NCBI GenBank assembly: GCA_004293285.1
Contig: RDYF01000049.1
Location: 1 to 64,000, forward strand
DNA length: 64,000 nt
Direction of reading: 5' to 3'
DNA from: Verrucomicrobiota bacterium
GTDB lineage: Bacteria; Verrucomicrobiota; Verrucomicrobiia; Verrucomicrobiales; Akkermansiaceae
Shown: positions 41,865 through 51,118 of the stretch, piece after piece
Layout: every line of letters begins with the position of its first letter
Position numbering within the stretch: position 1 is the stretch's first letter
Program-made: the position numbers and the translations under genes
The notes under the pieces: model-generated
The model's database searches: none
Told to the model about the DNA's origin: nothing
The model's input: the letters and a program-made list of their open reading frames with translations, nothing else

Positions 41865-42995
41865 ATGACAACATACGCAAAAGGCTTAGAGGGCGTTATC
41901 GCCAATGAATCAGCACTTTCCAATGTCGAGGGAGCGGAGGGCCGTTTGAGTTATCTCGGATACAGCATTGATGAGTTGGTCGAGCATTGCAGCTTTGAGG
42001 AAGTGACCTACTTGTTGCACCATGGTCGTTTGCCCAATCGGGCAGAATTGGCCCAAATGGAGAGCGAGTTGCGGGCGCAGCGCAGTCTGCCGCAGCAGTT
42101 ATTGGATTTGTTGAAAGCCTTGCCTCAAGACAGCAACCCGATGGATGTGTTGCGCACGGGGGTATCCTTGTTGGGCATTTTTGATGACCGCGCCAAGACG
42201 GGCGATCCCGACATGGATGCGAATGCGCTGATTGCCATTTCCTTGGTGGCCAAGACGCCCATCATCGTTGCGGCGTTTCATCGTTTCCGTCAGGGATTGG
42301 AATTGCCGCCGATTCGCACCGATCTTTCGGAGGCTGCTCATTTCTTGTATCTGATCACGGGAGAATTGCCCACCGAGCGCGCGGCAAAAATCTTGGATGT
42401 CGCATACACCTTGCATGCGGATCACGGCATGAATGCTTCGACATTCTCCGCGCGGGTGACAGTTGCGACTTTGTCCGATTTTTACTCTGCGGTCACATCG
42501 GCCATTGGCACTCTCAAAGGGCCTTTGCATGGTGGAGCCAACGAAGGTGTGATTCACATGCTCGAGGAAGTGGGCAGCTTGGACAATGTCGATGCCTATG
42601 TAGAAGGAAAACTGACGCGAAAAGAAAAAATCATGGGCATTGGCCATCGCGTCTACAAAGTGCTCGATCCACGAGCTCCCCACTTGCGCAAATTGGCGAT
42701 CGAATTGACCCAAGAGCTTGGAGAGCCGAAGTGGATTCAAATGTCGGAAAGAATCGCGGAGATCATGCGCGAGAGAAAGAATCTCAATGCCAACGTCGAC
42801 TTCTATTCGGCGACCGTGTATCACTCCCTGAACATTCCCACGGATTTGTTTACCCCGATTTTCGCGATCGCACGGATGTCGGGATGGACGGCACAAGTGC
42901 TCGAGCAATTGCGCGACAACCGCTTGTATCGCCCCTTGACGCTCTACACGGGACCGCAAGAGCTATCCAAAGTGGTGCCGATTGATGAGCGCTGA
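41865..42995 (+). CDS. gltA: Citrate synthase
   Basis: The ATG at 41865 gives MTTYAKGLEGVIANESALSN, the normal start of the 370-380-residue citrate synthases. Catalytic residues are His in TLKGPLHGGANEGVIHML, His in IMGIGHRVYKVLDPRAPHL and Asp in NANVDFYSATVYHSLNIPT. Other landmarks are RLSYLGYSIDELVEHCSFEE and HADHGMNASTFSARV. It condenses oxaloacetate and acetyl-CoA; a methylcitrate synthase cannot be excluded by sequence, but no propionate genes are adjacent. It is divergent from tsaB. Confidence 0.94.
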   Translation: MTTYAKGLEGVIANESALSNVEGAEGRLSYLGYSIDELVEHCSFEEVTYLLHHGRLPNRAELAQMESELRAQRSLPQQLLDLLKALPQDSNPMDVLRTGVSLLGIFDDRAKTGDPDMDANALIAISLVAKTPIIVAAFHRFRQGLELPPIRTDLSEAAHFLYLITGELPTERAAKILDVAYTLHADHGMNASTFSARVTVATLSDFYSAVTSAIGTLKGPLHGGANEGVIHMLEEVGSLDNVDAYVEGKLTRKEKIMGIGHRVYKVLDPRAPHLRKLAIELTQELGEPKWIQMSERIAEIMRERKNLNANVDFYSATVYHSLNIPTDLFTPIFAIARMSGWTAQVLEQLRDNRLYRPLTLYTGPQELSKVVPIDER

Positions 42996-43010
42996 GTTGC
43001 TCGCCATAGA

Positions 43011-44372
43011 TCAAGCCGAATGTGCGGCAAAGCTCGCTAGGCTCTGCAAGTCTTGAGCTACGTGTTGCGGTCGGATGCGATGAATTTCATCAGTTCGAGG
43101 GGCTTCGCCATGTTCGACGCAAAGGGCGATGACGGCGAGACCAGTGGATTGGATTTGTTCAAGAAAGCGTGCGCGCGATTCCGACCATTGGCAGAAAATC
43201 ATCACTACGCCACTGAGGTTCGCGGATTGACGTGAAATGGTCTCGCGCAGTCCGGGGAAATCTTCCTTGGTGGAAATTCCTACGAGTGCGAGTGATTCCA
43301 GCAATTTTTGTGAAGAATGGCGACCATGCGCAGGGGCCGATACCATGCCTTGGTCACCGAGGATCAGGCGTTCAATCCACGCCTCAGCCGAATCTGCATC
43401 GCTAATGAGAGAAGCTGCGACCGAGACTGCCACTTCGAACTCGGCTTCAGCGCCTTGGGCAAAAGTATCGAGCACGAGAGCGAAGCGAGGCAAGGAGAGT
43501 TCTTCCCATTCGACGACCACGGGTCGACCGAGTCGGGCCCAGGACTTTTGATGAATCAGTCGTGGTGGGTCGCCGCGTCGGTATTCCCGAAGAGCGGCAA
43601 ATTCGCCATGGGAGCCTTTCTTGAGAGAGGCCGTGAGTTCGCCGTCATGATGGCGATGTCCCAATCGGCTGAGTGGGCATGCGGGCCAAGGATAGCGGCG
43701 AGGCAGGACGATGATGGAATCGTGGGCAGTCTGAACCGAGCGAGCGCGTTGAAAAAAGCGGAAAGGGTCGGGCAGCAAGACGCGCAGGTCGTGCAGTGGC
43801 AGCGCACCCCGTTTTTGTGGCGTAAGTGTGATCGGGACTCGCACCGTCATTTCCTTAGCAAGCGGATCTTGGGGGGGCGATTGTCCACCAACAAACTTTT
43901 GATTTTGGTGCAACAGCCACTGCCAGCGATGAAATCCGAGGGCGCGATCAAAGTGGTTGCGTCGAGCTTCCCCCGGTTCGCGCGAGTGGGCAAATTGAGC
44001 GAAAGCTGGGCGCGGATCAGGCGCAGTTTCTTGCAGCGACCAGTGCGGCAGAGAGCGTCCATGATTGGTCACCAAGACATCGTAGTGAAGCGGAACTCCG
44101 ACCACCGATGCGGTCGGCAGGTTGCGTTGGACATGCAAGTGGGCTCGACGAAACCAAGCCCAAGCGAGAGCCACCGAGCAAAGGCCGAAAAGCAGCGCGA
44201 ACAATTGATAGAGAGGCTTGATCGGGCTGCCCATCAACATCGTTGCACTGATGACTGCTGAAATCAATGCGCCGCGACCACTGGGAAGAATGCGTCGAAA
44301 CAACCAGAACTTGATAGCTGTGGTGTGGCGATAGAGAAGATAAGGAAACCGAACCATGACAGATGCCTTCAA
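43011..44372 (-). CDS. DUF58 domain protein with N-terminal membrane helices
   Basis: Two hydrophobic segments (GALISAVISATMLMG, PLYQLFALLFGLCSVALAWA) precede the outer part. The DUF58 core follows: VPITLTPQKRGALPLHDLRV, LLPDPFRFFQRAR, GELTASLKKGSHGEFAALRE and YRRGDPPRLIHQKSWARLGR, ending in a VWA-like fold (PRFALVLDTFAQGAEAEFEV). DUF58 proteins often work with MoxR AAA ATPases and TgpA-type transglutaminases in envelope biology; the latter is encoded at 38076. It begins 15 bases after the stop of the gene at 44388 and shares its direction. Confidence 0.85.
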   Translation of the reverse strand: MKASVMVRFPYLLYRHTTAIKFWLFRRILPSGRGALISAVISATMLMGSPIKPLYQLFALLFGLCSVALAWAWFRRAHLHVQRNLPTASVVGVPLHYDVLVTNHGRSLPHWSLQETAPDPRPAFAQFAHSREPGEARRNHFDRALGFHRWQWLLHQNQKFVGGQSPPQDPLAKEMTVRVPITLTPQKRGALPLHDLRVLLPDPFRFFQRARSVQTAHDSIIVLPRRYPWPACPLSRLGHRHHDGELTASLKKGSHGEFAALREYRRGDPPRLIHQKSWARLGRPVVVEWEELSLPRFALVLDTFAQGAEAEFEVAVSVAASLISDADSAEAWIERLILGDQGMVSAPAHGRHSSQKLLESLALVGISTKEDFPGLRETISRQSANLSGVVMIFCQWSESRARFLEQIQSTGLAVIALCVEHGEAPRTDEIHRIRPQHVAQDLQSLASFAAHSA

Positions 44373-44387
44373 CGAGTGCGCGACGTG

Positions 44388-46328
44388 TTAGGGCGCTGGA
44401 GTGCGCAACGCCTTTACTTCCGCGTGATGAGCTTCGTAAAGGTGTTGAAGTTCGCCAACGGCGGCATCGGGCAAAAATTTCTTCATATCGCGCAAAGTCA
44501 GTTGATTCAAAAAGTGACGGCTCGGATTTTCTTGATCGGTGAGCTTCAAATCCATTTGTGGTAGCAGACGTGGTCCATCATCGGTGACCACAAAGACATG
44601 CATGGGGTAAAACACCTCCGAGTGATTGGGAGAAGAAGGGATTTTGGCACTGACAGTGGTCCATCGGCCATGCGTGCGAATCGACATCAGTTGAGCTTCG
44701 GCGCCTTCCTGCTGCAGGGCCTGGGCGAGATGTTGCAGCATAGCCTTGATCGATCGTTCATCCTGAAACGCCGCACAAAAAGGCAGCAGCGCAGAAAGTT
44801 CACGCTTCTCTGCTGCACGCAGCCATGAGGCAAAGACTTCGCGCACTTGTTCCTCCTTCGGAGCGAGGGGGGCGAGACCGCCAATGCGGGTGCATTGTTC
44901 GATAATCGAGTCGGCCATTTTTTCCGACCAAGCATTTTTTTGATCATTCCACCATTGCAGCAATTCATCGGGAGTTGGCTGAGGAATGGCATCGCACAAA
45001 AACCATTCCTTACCGCGTTTCTCTAGCCAAATCTTGTGGTGGACGATGGGGTTTTGTTGTCCGGGTGTGTACGATTGCATGGCGAGTAGAGCATGCCTTT
45101 TGTGGACTTGAAAGCCGACCCGACCAAACAGGCATTCGCCCGGAGTAGAGCCGTGAAGTTTTTTCCAAAGTCCAATGATGGCGGGCATTTCGAGGAGGTC
45201 ATCGCCTGATTGGGCGGACAAACTGCCTGCACCCCAGAAGCTGGGGAAGTCCGATTGTTGAAGGCTTTTTTCCACAATGTCAGCGAGAGCTTCGGGCTGC
45301 TCAATCGGCGCATTGTTCCAAGATCGACGTGCTTGGAGGCGAATGGAGCGATAGAGCTCGCGGTGTTCCGGTGAATCACAGTCCATGATTTCGCTCAGTT
45401 CCTCTTCAGCTGCCGCCGTGAGCCAAAAGGCTTCGGGTAGCTGAATGCGTGCTCGACCTTGATCGTCGCGGAAAATCGAGAACGAGAGAAAATCGGGTTC
45501 TTCGCTCATTGAATCGGGATGCAGTACGAGAGCTTCGATCGACGTTTCATCTCCCAATTCATTGGCAGAACCGAGAGCAAGGATCGACTGCTTGCTCGAG
45601 AGTAATTTCCACGGCCACTGATTCCAGGCGTCGGAAGAGAAAACTTGATGGATCTTGCGTTCGATGCGCGGCCAGTCGTGCACCGCGTCTTGAGAAAATC
45701 CGCCGAGTCGGGCGAGGGTAGCTGCTTGATCGCGGTCGCGGATGCCTGCCAGCAAATCTTGGAGTAGGGCTTTGGGCTCGATGGTGGTGAGGGATTGCGG
45801 CGGGACACGAAGCGACATGCGTTCTTGCCATTGCTGGCGGACGCGCATTTGCCATTGTTCGCGCAGTTGGATTTCGCGCGCATGCATCCAGCTGGTCAGT
45901 GCCTGTCGGTCGCGGAGGATGGCAGGATCATAGCGCACATTGCTGTTTTCAAAAGAGCCCATCACGGGACAGGCCAGCCATTTGCCCTCGCGCTTGGTGC
46001 AGGCTACGAGAGAGAGTTGCATGCGGTGGCCGTCTGTCGCCTCCCATTGCGATAAAATGACGGCGGCTTGATCTCCAAGCACCTTTTCTTCCGCAATTTC
46101 GAAAGGGCGAGGCAGCAAAGCTTGAGCGTCGCGTTTCCATTGGGCAAAAATTTTCGCTTTCTTGATGTCGCCGGTTTGCGGATTGAGGGCGCTGTAAGCG
46201 ATGACTTGGGCCTGCTCCTTGCCATCGCGCAGTGCTTCACAAAACTTCACCGCCGCCTCGGCAGGCGACTCAGCGGCAGCAGCGAGGCCCAAGGAAAAAA
46301 GGGAGGCAAGCAGGAAGTGCGGGCGCAT
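44388..46328 (-). CDS. Large exported protein of unknown function
   Basis: A signal peptide (MRPHFLLASLFSLGLAAAAE) begins a 646-residue, mostly helical and Trp/Gln-rich protein. Landmarks are AAVKFCEALRDGKEQAQVIA, WQMRVRQQWQERMSLRVPPQ, a middle region SFWGAGSLSAQSGDDLLEMP, and a C-terminal part resembling SnoaL/NTF2-like cystatin folds (ARTHGRWTTVSAKIP-like: SIRTHGRWTTVSAKIPSSP). Three similar 'count, test, then score' segments hint at repeated NTF2-like domains, but this is a guess. It lies between the M42 peptidase (one-base overlap) and DUF58, probably in one operon. Confidence 0.75.
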   Translation of the reverse strand: MRPHFLLASLFSLGLAAAAESPAEAAVKFCEALRDGKEQAQVIAYSALNPQTGDIKKAKIFAQWKRDAQALLPRPFEIAEEKVLGDQAAVILSQWEATDGHRMQLSLVACTKREGKWLACPVMGSFENSNVRYDPAILRDRQALTSWMHAREIQLREQWQMRVRQQWQERMSLRVPPQSLTTIEPKALLQDLLAGIRDRDQAATLARLGGFSQDAVHDWPRIERKIHQVFSSDAWNQWPWKLLSSKQSILALGSANELGDETSIEALVLHPDSMSEEPDFLSFSIFRDDQGRARIQLPEAFWLTAAAEEELSEIMDCDSPEHRELYRSIRLQARRSWNNAPIEQPEALADIVEKSLQQSDFPSFWGAGSLSAQSGDDLLEMPAIIGLWKKLHGSTPGECLFGRVGFQVHKRHALLAMQSYTPGQQNPIVHHKIWLEKRGKEWFLCDAIPQPTPDELLQWWNDQKNAWSEKMADSIIEQCTRIGGLAPLAPKEEQVREVFASWLRAAEKRELSALLPFCAAFQDERSIKAMLQHLAQALQQEGAEAQLMSIRTHGRWTTVSAKIPSSPNHSEVFYPMHVFVVTDDGPRLLPQMDLKLTDQENPSRHFLNQLTLRDMKKFLPDAAVGELQHLYEAHHAEVKALRTPAP

Positions 46329-47413
46329 CAGAGAGATTGGTGGAAAACATCTTTGGCAGAAAGCGATCGGACGAAATGAGTCAACAAGTCGATGGTGGCT
46401 TCGATGTCATCGAGATGAGCCGTTTCGACGACCGAGTGCATGCAGCGCAGGGGCAGCGACACCAGAGCACTGGGCACGCCGGTGCGGGTGCGGAAAATTT
46501 CATCGGTATCGGTGCCGGTAAAGCGTGAACTGGATTCGTGCTGAATGGTGATTTTTTCCGCTTGGGCGACGTGGATCAAGCGTTCGACCACCGACGGATG
46601 ATTGGCGCTACCGTGCGTGAGAGTGGGGCCGCCGCCGAGAGTGATGTGGCCGAATTGATTGGCGTCGATGCCGGGAGTATCCGTAGCGTGCGTGACATCG
46701 AGGCAGGCGCAGACATCGGGCATCAAGCGATGCGTTGCCATCATCGCACCATTGCCGCCGATTTCCTCTTGCACGGCATTGAGGCAAATTACGGTAAAAT
46801 CAGGACTTTTTTTCTGAGCTGCGAGGCGTTTGAGGACTTGCGCGATGATGAAACTGCCAATGCGGTTGTCGAGCGCGCGACCGACAAGTCGTTTGTGCGC
46901 GAGCTCGATAGGTCCATCGGCATAAACGGCCACATGGCCGACGCGGAGTCCGAGTGCAGCGACTTCCTTAGCGCTCGAAGCGCCGACATCGACCCACAGT
47001 TCGTGGATGGCGGGAACTTTTTCCGTGCCGGCGGAATCGCGGCGTAGGTGGATGGCGGTATTGCCAATGATGCCCATGACCTCCCCTTGATCGCCGAGAA
47101 AACGCAGACGTCGGCCCCGCGCTGTGGCGACATCGCTGCCGCCAACGCGGTCGAGCCGAAGAAAGCCCTGCGCATCGATGTGCTTGATGATGAAGCCAAT
47201 TTCATCGGCATGAGCAGCGAGCATCACCGTGCGGTCGGTTTTTCCGCGGCGGATCGCCCACGTGGAGCCGTAGCTGTCGCATTGTACTTCGTCGGCATAC
47301 AGACCGGCATATTTCGCCCAAATGCGTTGACCGGGCATTTCAAAGCCGGTGGGGCTCGGCGTATGAAGGAGTTCTAAGAGGAAACTTTTTTCGTCAGCCT
47401 TCATCGTTTTCAT
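46328..47413 (-). CDS. M42-family metallopeptidase
   Basis: From ATG 47413 the pattern is LLELLHTPSPTGFEMPGQRI, then MLAAHADEIGFIIKHIDAQG (first metal His), RLVGRALDNRIGSFIIAQVL (bridging Asp), AVQEEIGGNGAMMATHRLM (catalytic Glu pair) and CLDVTHATDTPGI, with ESSSRFTGTDTDEIFRTR near the end. These match the cobalt/zinc aminopeptidases of the M42 family, which form tetrahedral shells and trim peptides in the cytoplasm. The stop overlaps the next gene's ATG. Confidence 0.93.
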   Translation of the reverse strand: MKTMKADEKSFLLELLHTPSPTGFEMPGQRIWAKYAGLYADEVQCDSYGSTWAIRRGKTDRTVMLAAHADEIGFIIKHIDAQGFLRLDRVGGSDVATARGRRLRFLGDQGEVMGIIGNTAIHLRRDSAGTEKVPAIHELWVDVGASSAKEVAALGLRVGHVAVYADGPIELAHKRLVGRALDNRIGSFIIAQVLKRLAAQKKSPDFTVICLNAVQEEIGGNGAMMATHRLMPDVCACLDVTHATDTPGIDANQFGHITLGGGPTLTHGSANHPSVVERLIHVAQAEKITIQHESSSRFTGTDTDEIFRTRTGVPSALVSLPLRCMHSVVETAHLDDIEATIDLLTHFVRSLSAKDVFHQSL

Positions 47414-47470
47414 CGTAGGGATAGAAAAGGGATACAACAAGACGACCAAAATGCACGCACAAACTCGTGA

Positions 47471-47884
47471 TCATGCCGAAGCAAGCCACTCTTTGATTCG
47501 CGCTACGTGCTCGGCAAGTTCGACTTCGCTGTAGGGAGTCTTTTCGCCATGCGACCAGACGACCCCCGGCCAAGCAGGATCTTGGGAGTGGCGTCCGACC
47601 ACATGCAGGTGCAGTTGAGAAACTTGGTTGCCGATGGCGCCGACATTGACCTTTTCCACGCCGGGCCAGGTGCTCATCCATTGCGAAAAACGTCGGACCG
47701 CGTCACTCACCTGTGCATAGAGTTCTGCGGGAAGATCGTGCAATTCCCGGGCCTCTGGCCATTCGGGGACGAGCAAGATCCACGGAAAAGGGCCATGATT
47801 TTTTAGCAAAACCCGGCAGTGCGCGTAGCGGCCAAGGTCGGTCGAACCGCGCGCGAGGCGTTCGTGCAGAACAAAAGAACTCAT
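47471..47884 (-). CDS. HIT-family protein
   Basis: The 137-residue product contains RVLLKNHGPFPWILLVPEWP and VEKVNVGAIGNQVSQLHLHV with VGRHSQDPAWPG, the histidine-triad active site in the variant form QLHLHVVGR. HIT proteins hydrolyse nucleotide phosphoramidates or dinucleoside polyphosphates. The start is divergent from tilS, about 70 bases apart. It precedes the M42 gene by 57 bases. Confidence 0.9.
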   Translation of the reverse strand: MSSFVLHERLARGSTDLGRYAHCRVLLKNHGPFPWILLVPEWPEARELHDLPAELYAQVSDAVRRFSQWMSTWPGVEKVNVGAIGNQVSQLHLHVVGRHSQDPAWPGVVWSHGEKTPYSEVELAEHVARIKEWLASA

Positions 47885-47952
47885 GTCGTGAGTGTAGGAG
47901 AATGAGGAATCGAATGCAATCCTGCGGATTCATGGATTGCAGGTTGAATCAG

Positions 47953-48921
47953 ATGCGCTACGCTGGCGTCGTGCCATTGTGGGATCCATCGCTGGACAAA
48001 GAACTGCTCTCGCCGCGTCGAAAGTACCTCGTCGGGGTATCAGGCGGCATGGATTCTGTAGCGCTCTTGCGGGCGCTGTGGGAGTCGGGCTATCGGCATT
48101 TGATCGTTTGCCACATCGACCACCAACTCCGTGGGAAGGATTCGCGCGACGATGCGGCATGGGTCGAAAAACTTTGTCATCAGTTCGGACTTGTTTTCTG
48201 CCTCGGATCGTTTGACGTAGTAAGCGAAGCAGAAAAGCGTCAGTCATCCATCGAGACGACAGCGCGCGAGTTGCGTTACGAATTTTTTGGGCAAGTGGCG
48301 GGTCAGCATCGATGCGCGCGTCTGTTGCTCGCGCATCATGGCGACGATCAAGCGGAAACTGTTTTGTGGCGTTCGATGCGAGGCGCGCATGGCAGCAAAG
48401 GCATGCGCATGGTGCAATCGATGACTTGTGCGGGTCGCGAGTTGCAAGTGCTGCGGCCTTTGTTGCATCGGCGCAAAAGCGAATTGCGCGAGTACTTGCA
48501 GGCATTGGGGCAAGATTGGCGTGAAGATGCGAGCAATGCCGAGCCCTTCACCATTCGCAATCGACTGCGTCATGAACTTTTGCCGCTGATGAATCAAATC
48601 GCCGCACGCGATGTGACGCCTTGTTTGATGAGGCAAGCGAGCGCCTGGCAAGACATGGAAGAAGTGCAGCAATGGGCCTTGCAGCAAGCACACGCCTTGG
48701 ATCCGCAAGGCAGGTTGCATGCGCCGACCCTGCGCGCGCTGCCCTTGGCGATGCAAATGCTGGTGTTTCACGACTACCTTCAGCGCCAGCAGATCAGGGA
48801 AATTTCCCGAGCATTGTTAGAAAATTGCGTTGGCTTGTTAGATCCTGCAGCGCCGTCGGTGATCAATCTCCCAGGAGGAAAATTTCTTCGTCGACGGCAA
48901 GCGCGTTTATGGGTCGAGTGA
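47953..48921 (+). CDS. tilS: tRNA(Ile)-lysidine synthase
   Basis: The PP-loop is RKYLVGVSGGMDSVALLRAL near residue 30. It is followed by IVCHIDHQLRGKDSRDDAAW, SSIETTARELRYEFF, LLAHHGDDQAETVLWRSMRG, LQVLRPLLHRRKSELREYLQ and the RNRLRHELLPLM element. The enzyme converts C34 of tRNA-Ile2 to lysidine. ATG 47953 was preferred; 47932, 47914 and 47902 are upstream options. The C-terminal domain is short. It overlaps the convergent lysR gene by 15 bases. Confidence 0.93.
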   Translation: MRYAGVVPLWDPSLDKELLSPRRKYLVGVSGGMDSVALLRALWESGYRHLIVCHIDHQLRGKDSRDDAAWVEKLCHQFGLVFCLGSFDVVSEAEKRQSSIETTARELRYEFFGQVAGQHRCARLLLAHHGDDQAETVLWRSMRGAHGSKGMRMVQSMTCAGRELQVLRPLLHRRKSELREYLQALGQDWREDASNAEPFTIRNRLRHELLPLMNQIAARDVTPCLMRQASAWQDMEEVQQWALQQAHALDPQGRLHAPTLRALPLAMQMLVFHDYLQRQQIREISRALLENCVGLLDPAAPSVINLPGGKFLRRRQARLWVE

Positions 48922-49806
48922 TGACGCTTCCATCTGCGCCGCAGCGATCAGCGCGCGAGTCGCAGGCGTGAGGGTGGATTCACGCCAGGCGAGAGCCAAG
49001 CAAAACGGTTGCGGTGGAGGATGGAGGGGTCGGAACACCAAACGTGGACCGCTGAAGCTGCGGATGCTTTGCGACACCAGAGCTAGGCCACGTCCCATCT
49101 CAATCGCTGTGATCAGGCTGGTCATGCTATCGCATTCTTCGCGCAGCACAATCTTCGTCTCGAGAGTCTGGGCGAGTTCTGCGAGCCAGGCATGATACTC
49201 GGCATAGTCCTGTTTGTTGTAACCGATGAGGGGTTGTCGAACGAGTTCTTCCATCGAGATCGTTCGCCTGCGAGCCAGCGGGTGATGTGGTGGGAGCGCG
49301 ACACAGACCGGGTGCTTTTGCAGCGGTTGAAACTGAATGTCATCGCGCGGCAACTGCGCTGGCATCGCCAAAAAAGCAATGTGCAAGCTGCCATCGCGCA
49401 GCCCTTGGCACATTTCTCCGCTCGAACGATCGTGCAAATGCACTCGCACCTGAGGTTGCTCTTTCTCAAAGCGACGGAGGATTTTGGGCAAAATCGCGAC
49501 CGACAGAGAGGGCGCGTAGCCGATGTGAACTTGTTCGAGTCGATGCTGAGAAAAGCTCTTGACCGCCTGTGTCGCAAGCTCCGCGCGCTCCAGCACGGCG
49601 CGCGCTTCGACCAAAAAAAGCTTCCCCGCGGCATTGAGACGCAACGACTTGCCCGTGCGCTCAAACAGTTCCACGCCCAACTCTGCTTCCAAGTCGTGGA
49701 TTTGTCGACTCAAAGGAGGCTGCGAAACATGGAGTCGCGCCGCCGCACGGGTGACATTCTCCTCCTCCGCTACGGCGATAAAGTAACGCAGGTGTCGTAG
49801 TTCCAT
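48907..49806 (-). CDS. LysR-family transcriptional regulator
   Basis: The N-terminal winged helix is MELRHLRYFIAVAEEENVTR and AAARLHVSQPPLSRQIHDLE, then the linker helix. The effector domain carries VHIGYAPSLSVAILPKILRR, MGRGLALVSQSIRS and the CatM/BenM-like LPRDDIQFQPLQKHPVCVAL. It is divergent from the pirin gene, with an ATACCT-AGGTAT T-N11-A box between them, the standard LysR arrangement. It likely controls pirin and DoxX and itself. The effector is unknown. Confidence 0.93.
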   Translation of the reverse strand: MELRHLRYFIAVAEEENVTRAAARLHVSQPPLSRQIHDLEAELGVELFERTGKSLRLNAAGKLFLVEARAVLERAELATQAVKSFSQHRLEQVHIGYAPSLSVAILPKILRRFEKEQPQVRVHLHDRSSGEMCQGLRDGSLHIAFLAMPAQLPRDDIQFQPLQKHPVCVALPPHHPLARRRTISMEELVRQPLIGYNKQDYAEYHAWLAELAQTLETKIVLREECDSMTSLITAIEMGRGLALVSQSIRSFSGPRLVFRPLHPPPQPFCLALAWRESTLTPATRALIAAAQMEASSLDP

Positions 49807-49816
49807 CGCCTCAACA

Positions 49817-49831
49817 ATACCTGGAAGGTAT
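49817..49831. promoter_or_regulatory. LysR-type operator (T-N11-A inverted repeat)
   Basis: ATACCTGGAAGGTAT is a perfect 6-bp inverted repeat with a three-base centre, and it satisfies T-N11-A. It lies 11 bases before the lysR start and 75 bases before the pirin start. Confidence 0.65.
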
Positions 49832-49905
49832 GCTTAGGCAAGGAAAATGATATTTCACCGATCAGCAAGCAGGCATTAGGTTGTTTTCATCAACCAAGCA
49901 TCAGC

Positions 49906-50613
49906 ATGACAGCAACCACAAAAATTCGTCGTTCCGCCGAGCGAGGCCACGCCAACCACGGTTGGCTTGATTCGTATCACACATTCAGTTTCGCCGATTA
50001 CTATGATCCGCGTTTTATGGGATTTCGATCCTTGCGAGTGATCAACCAAGATCGGATTGCACCGGGTCGGGGTTTTGGCACTCACCCGCACCGCAACATG
50101 GAAATCTTCAGTTATCTGGTAGATGGTCAACTGGAGCACAAAGACAGCATGGGCAATGGTCGTGTGTTATCGCCGGGGCAGATTCAGTTGATGAGTGCGG
50201 GCAGTGGTGTGACTCACAGTGAGTTCAATCCCAACTTGGATCAAGAGGCGCATCTCTTGCAGATCTGGATTTTGCCCCGACAAAATGGATTGACGCCAAG
50301 CTACACCGAGTGGCATCCCGATCCTGCGCGGGAAAACGACCCCAAGGTATTGGTGATTTCGCCCGATGGCCGAGACGGATCGGCGATCATTCATCAGGAC
50401 GCTTGGGTCTATCGACTTCGTTTGGCGACAGGACAAGAGACCAGTCACCAGCTCGAACTCGAAAGCGGCATGTGGCTGCAAGTCATCCGCGGCGAGATCG
50501 AAGTGAACGGCACCATTCTGCGCGCGGGCGATGCCCTCAGCAGCGAAGAGGCAGGTCGTTGGAGCTTTGTCGCTCAATCCGATAGTGAAGCCTTGCTTTT
50601 CGAACTTTTTTAA
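49906..50613 (+). CDS. Pirin-family protein (YhhW/quercetinase-like bicupin)
   Basis: The 235-residue product begins RRSAERGHANHGWLDSYHTF and carries the metal site GFGTHPHRNMEIFSYLVDGQ with SAGSGVTHSEFN, then LQIWILPRQNGLTPSYTEW. This is the bacterial YhhW type: a metal-binding first cupin and a degenerate second cupin. Members often respond to redox or quinone stress, and some cleave quercetin. It is followed by a DoxX gene 35 bases on and is presumably controlled by the divergent LysR. Confidence 0.93.
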   Translation: MTATTKIRRSAERGHANHGWLDSYHTFSFADYYDPRFMGFRSLRVINQDRIAPGRGFGTHPHRNMEIFSYLVDGQLEHKDSMGNGRVLSPGQIQLMSAGSGVTHSEFNPNLDQEAHLLQIWILPRQNGLTPSYTEWHPDPARENDPKVLVISPDGRDGSAIIHQDAWVYRLRLATGQETSHQLELESGMWLQVIRGEIEVNGTILRAGDALSSEEAGRWSFVAQSDSEALLFELF

Positions 50614-50648
50614 CCTTCTCCCCTCACCCACGATACCGAATCATTGAT

Positions 50649-51059
50649 ATGAAAATACCATCCATCGTCACCAACGTCGTAGCCGCCATTCTTGGCGTGC
50701 TGTTTCTCATCTTTGGCTTGAACTTCTTCTTGCAGTTCATCCCCATTCCCCCAGCGCCCGAGGGGTCACCGGCGGCGCAGTTCCTCGGTGCCATGTACGT
50801 CAGCGGATTTTTGGCGCTTGTGAAAGTGCTCGAAATCCTCGGCGGTTTGCTCGTAGCGGTTCCTGCGACGCGTCGACTCGGCTTACTGGTTCTGGGCCCC
50901 GTGATTGCCAACATCGTGTTGTTTCAAATCTACTTCACCGGTGGGGCAGGTCTGTTCGCGCCTCCCGTGGTGGTCATCCTTCTGACATCGGCCTTCTTGC
51001 TTTGGGCTGAGCGCAAGGCATTCGCCGCCTTCCTGTTCGGATCTGTCGAATCGAAGTAA
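50649..51059 (+). CDS. DoxX-family membrane protein
   Basis: There are four transmembrane segments in 136 residues: IVTNVVAAILGVLFLIFGLN, FLGAMYVSGFLALVKVLEIL, RLGLLVLGPVIANIVLFQIY and PPVVVILLTSAFLLWAERKA. The KVLEILGGLLVAVPATRRLG element is typical of DoxX. The role is probably linked to the pirin gene in the same operon; oxidative or thiol stress is the usual inference. A terminator follows. Confidence 0.88.
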   Translation: MKIPSIVTNVVAAILGVLFLIFGLNFFLQFIPIPPAPEGSPAAQFLGAMYVSGFLALVKVLEILGGLLVAVPATRRLGLLVLGPVIANIVLFQIYFTGGAGLFAPPVVVILLTSAFLLWAERKAFAAFLFGSVESK

Positions 51060-51073
51060 TTTCCCCCGAACAC

Positions 51074-51107
51074 AAAAAAGCCGCACCGAGATGGTGCGGC
51101 TTTTTTT
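51074..51107. terminator. Bidirectional Rho-independent terminator between doxX and rpsI
   Basis: AAAAAAGCCGCACC and GGTGCGGCTTTTTTT form a 13-bp stem with A-run and T-run on opposite sides, so it ends both the plus-strand doxX and the minus-strand rpsI transcripts. Confidence 0.95.
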
Positions 51108-51118
51108 CGTGAGCTCGA

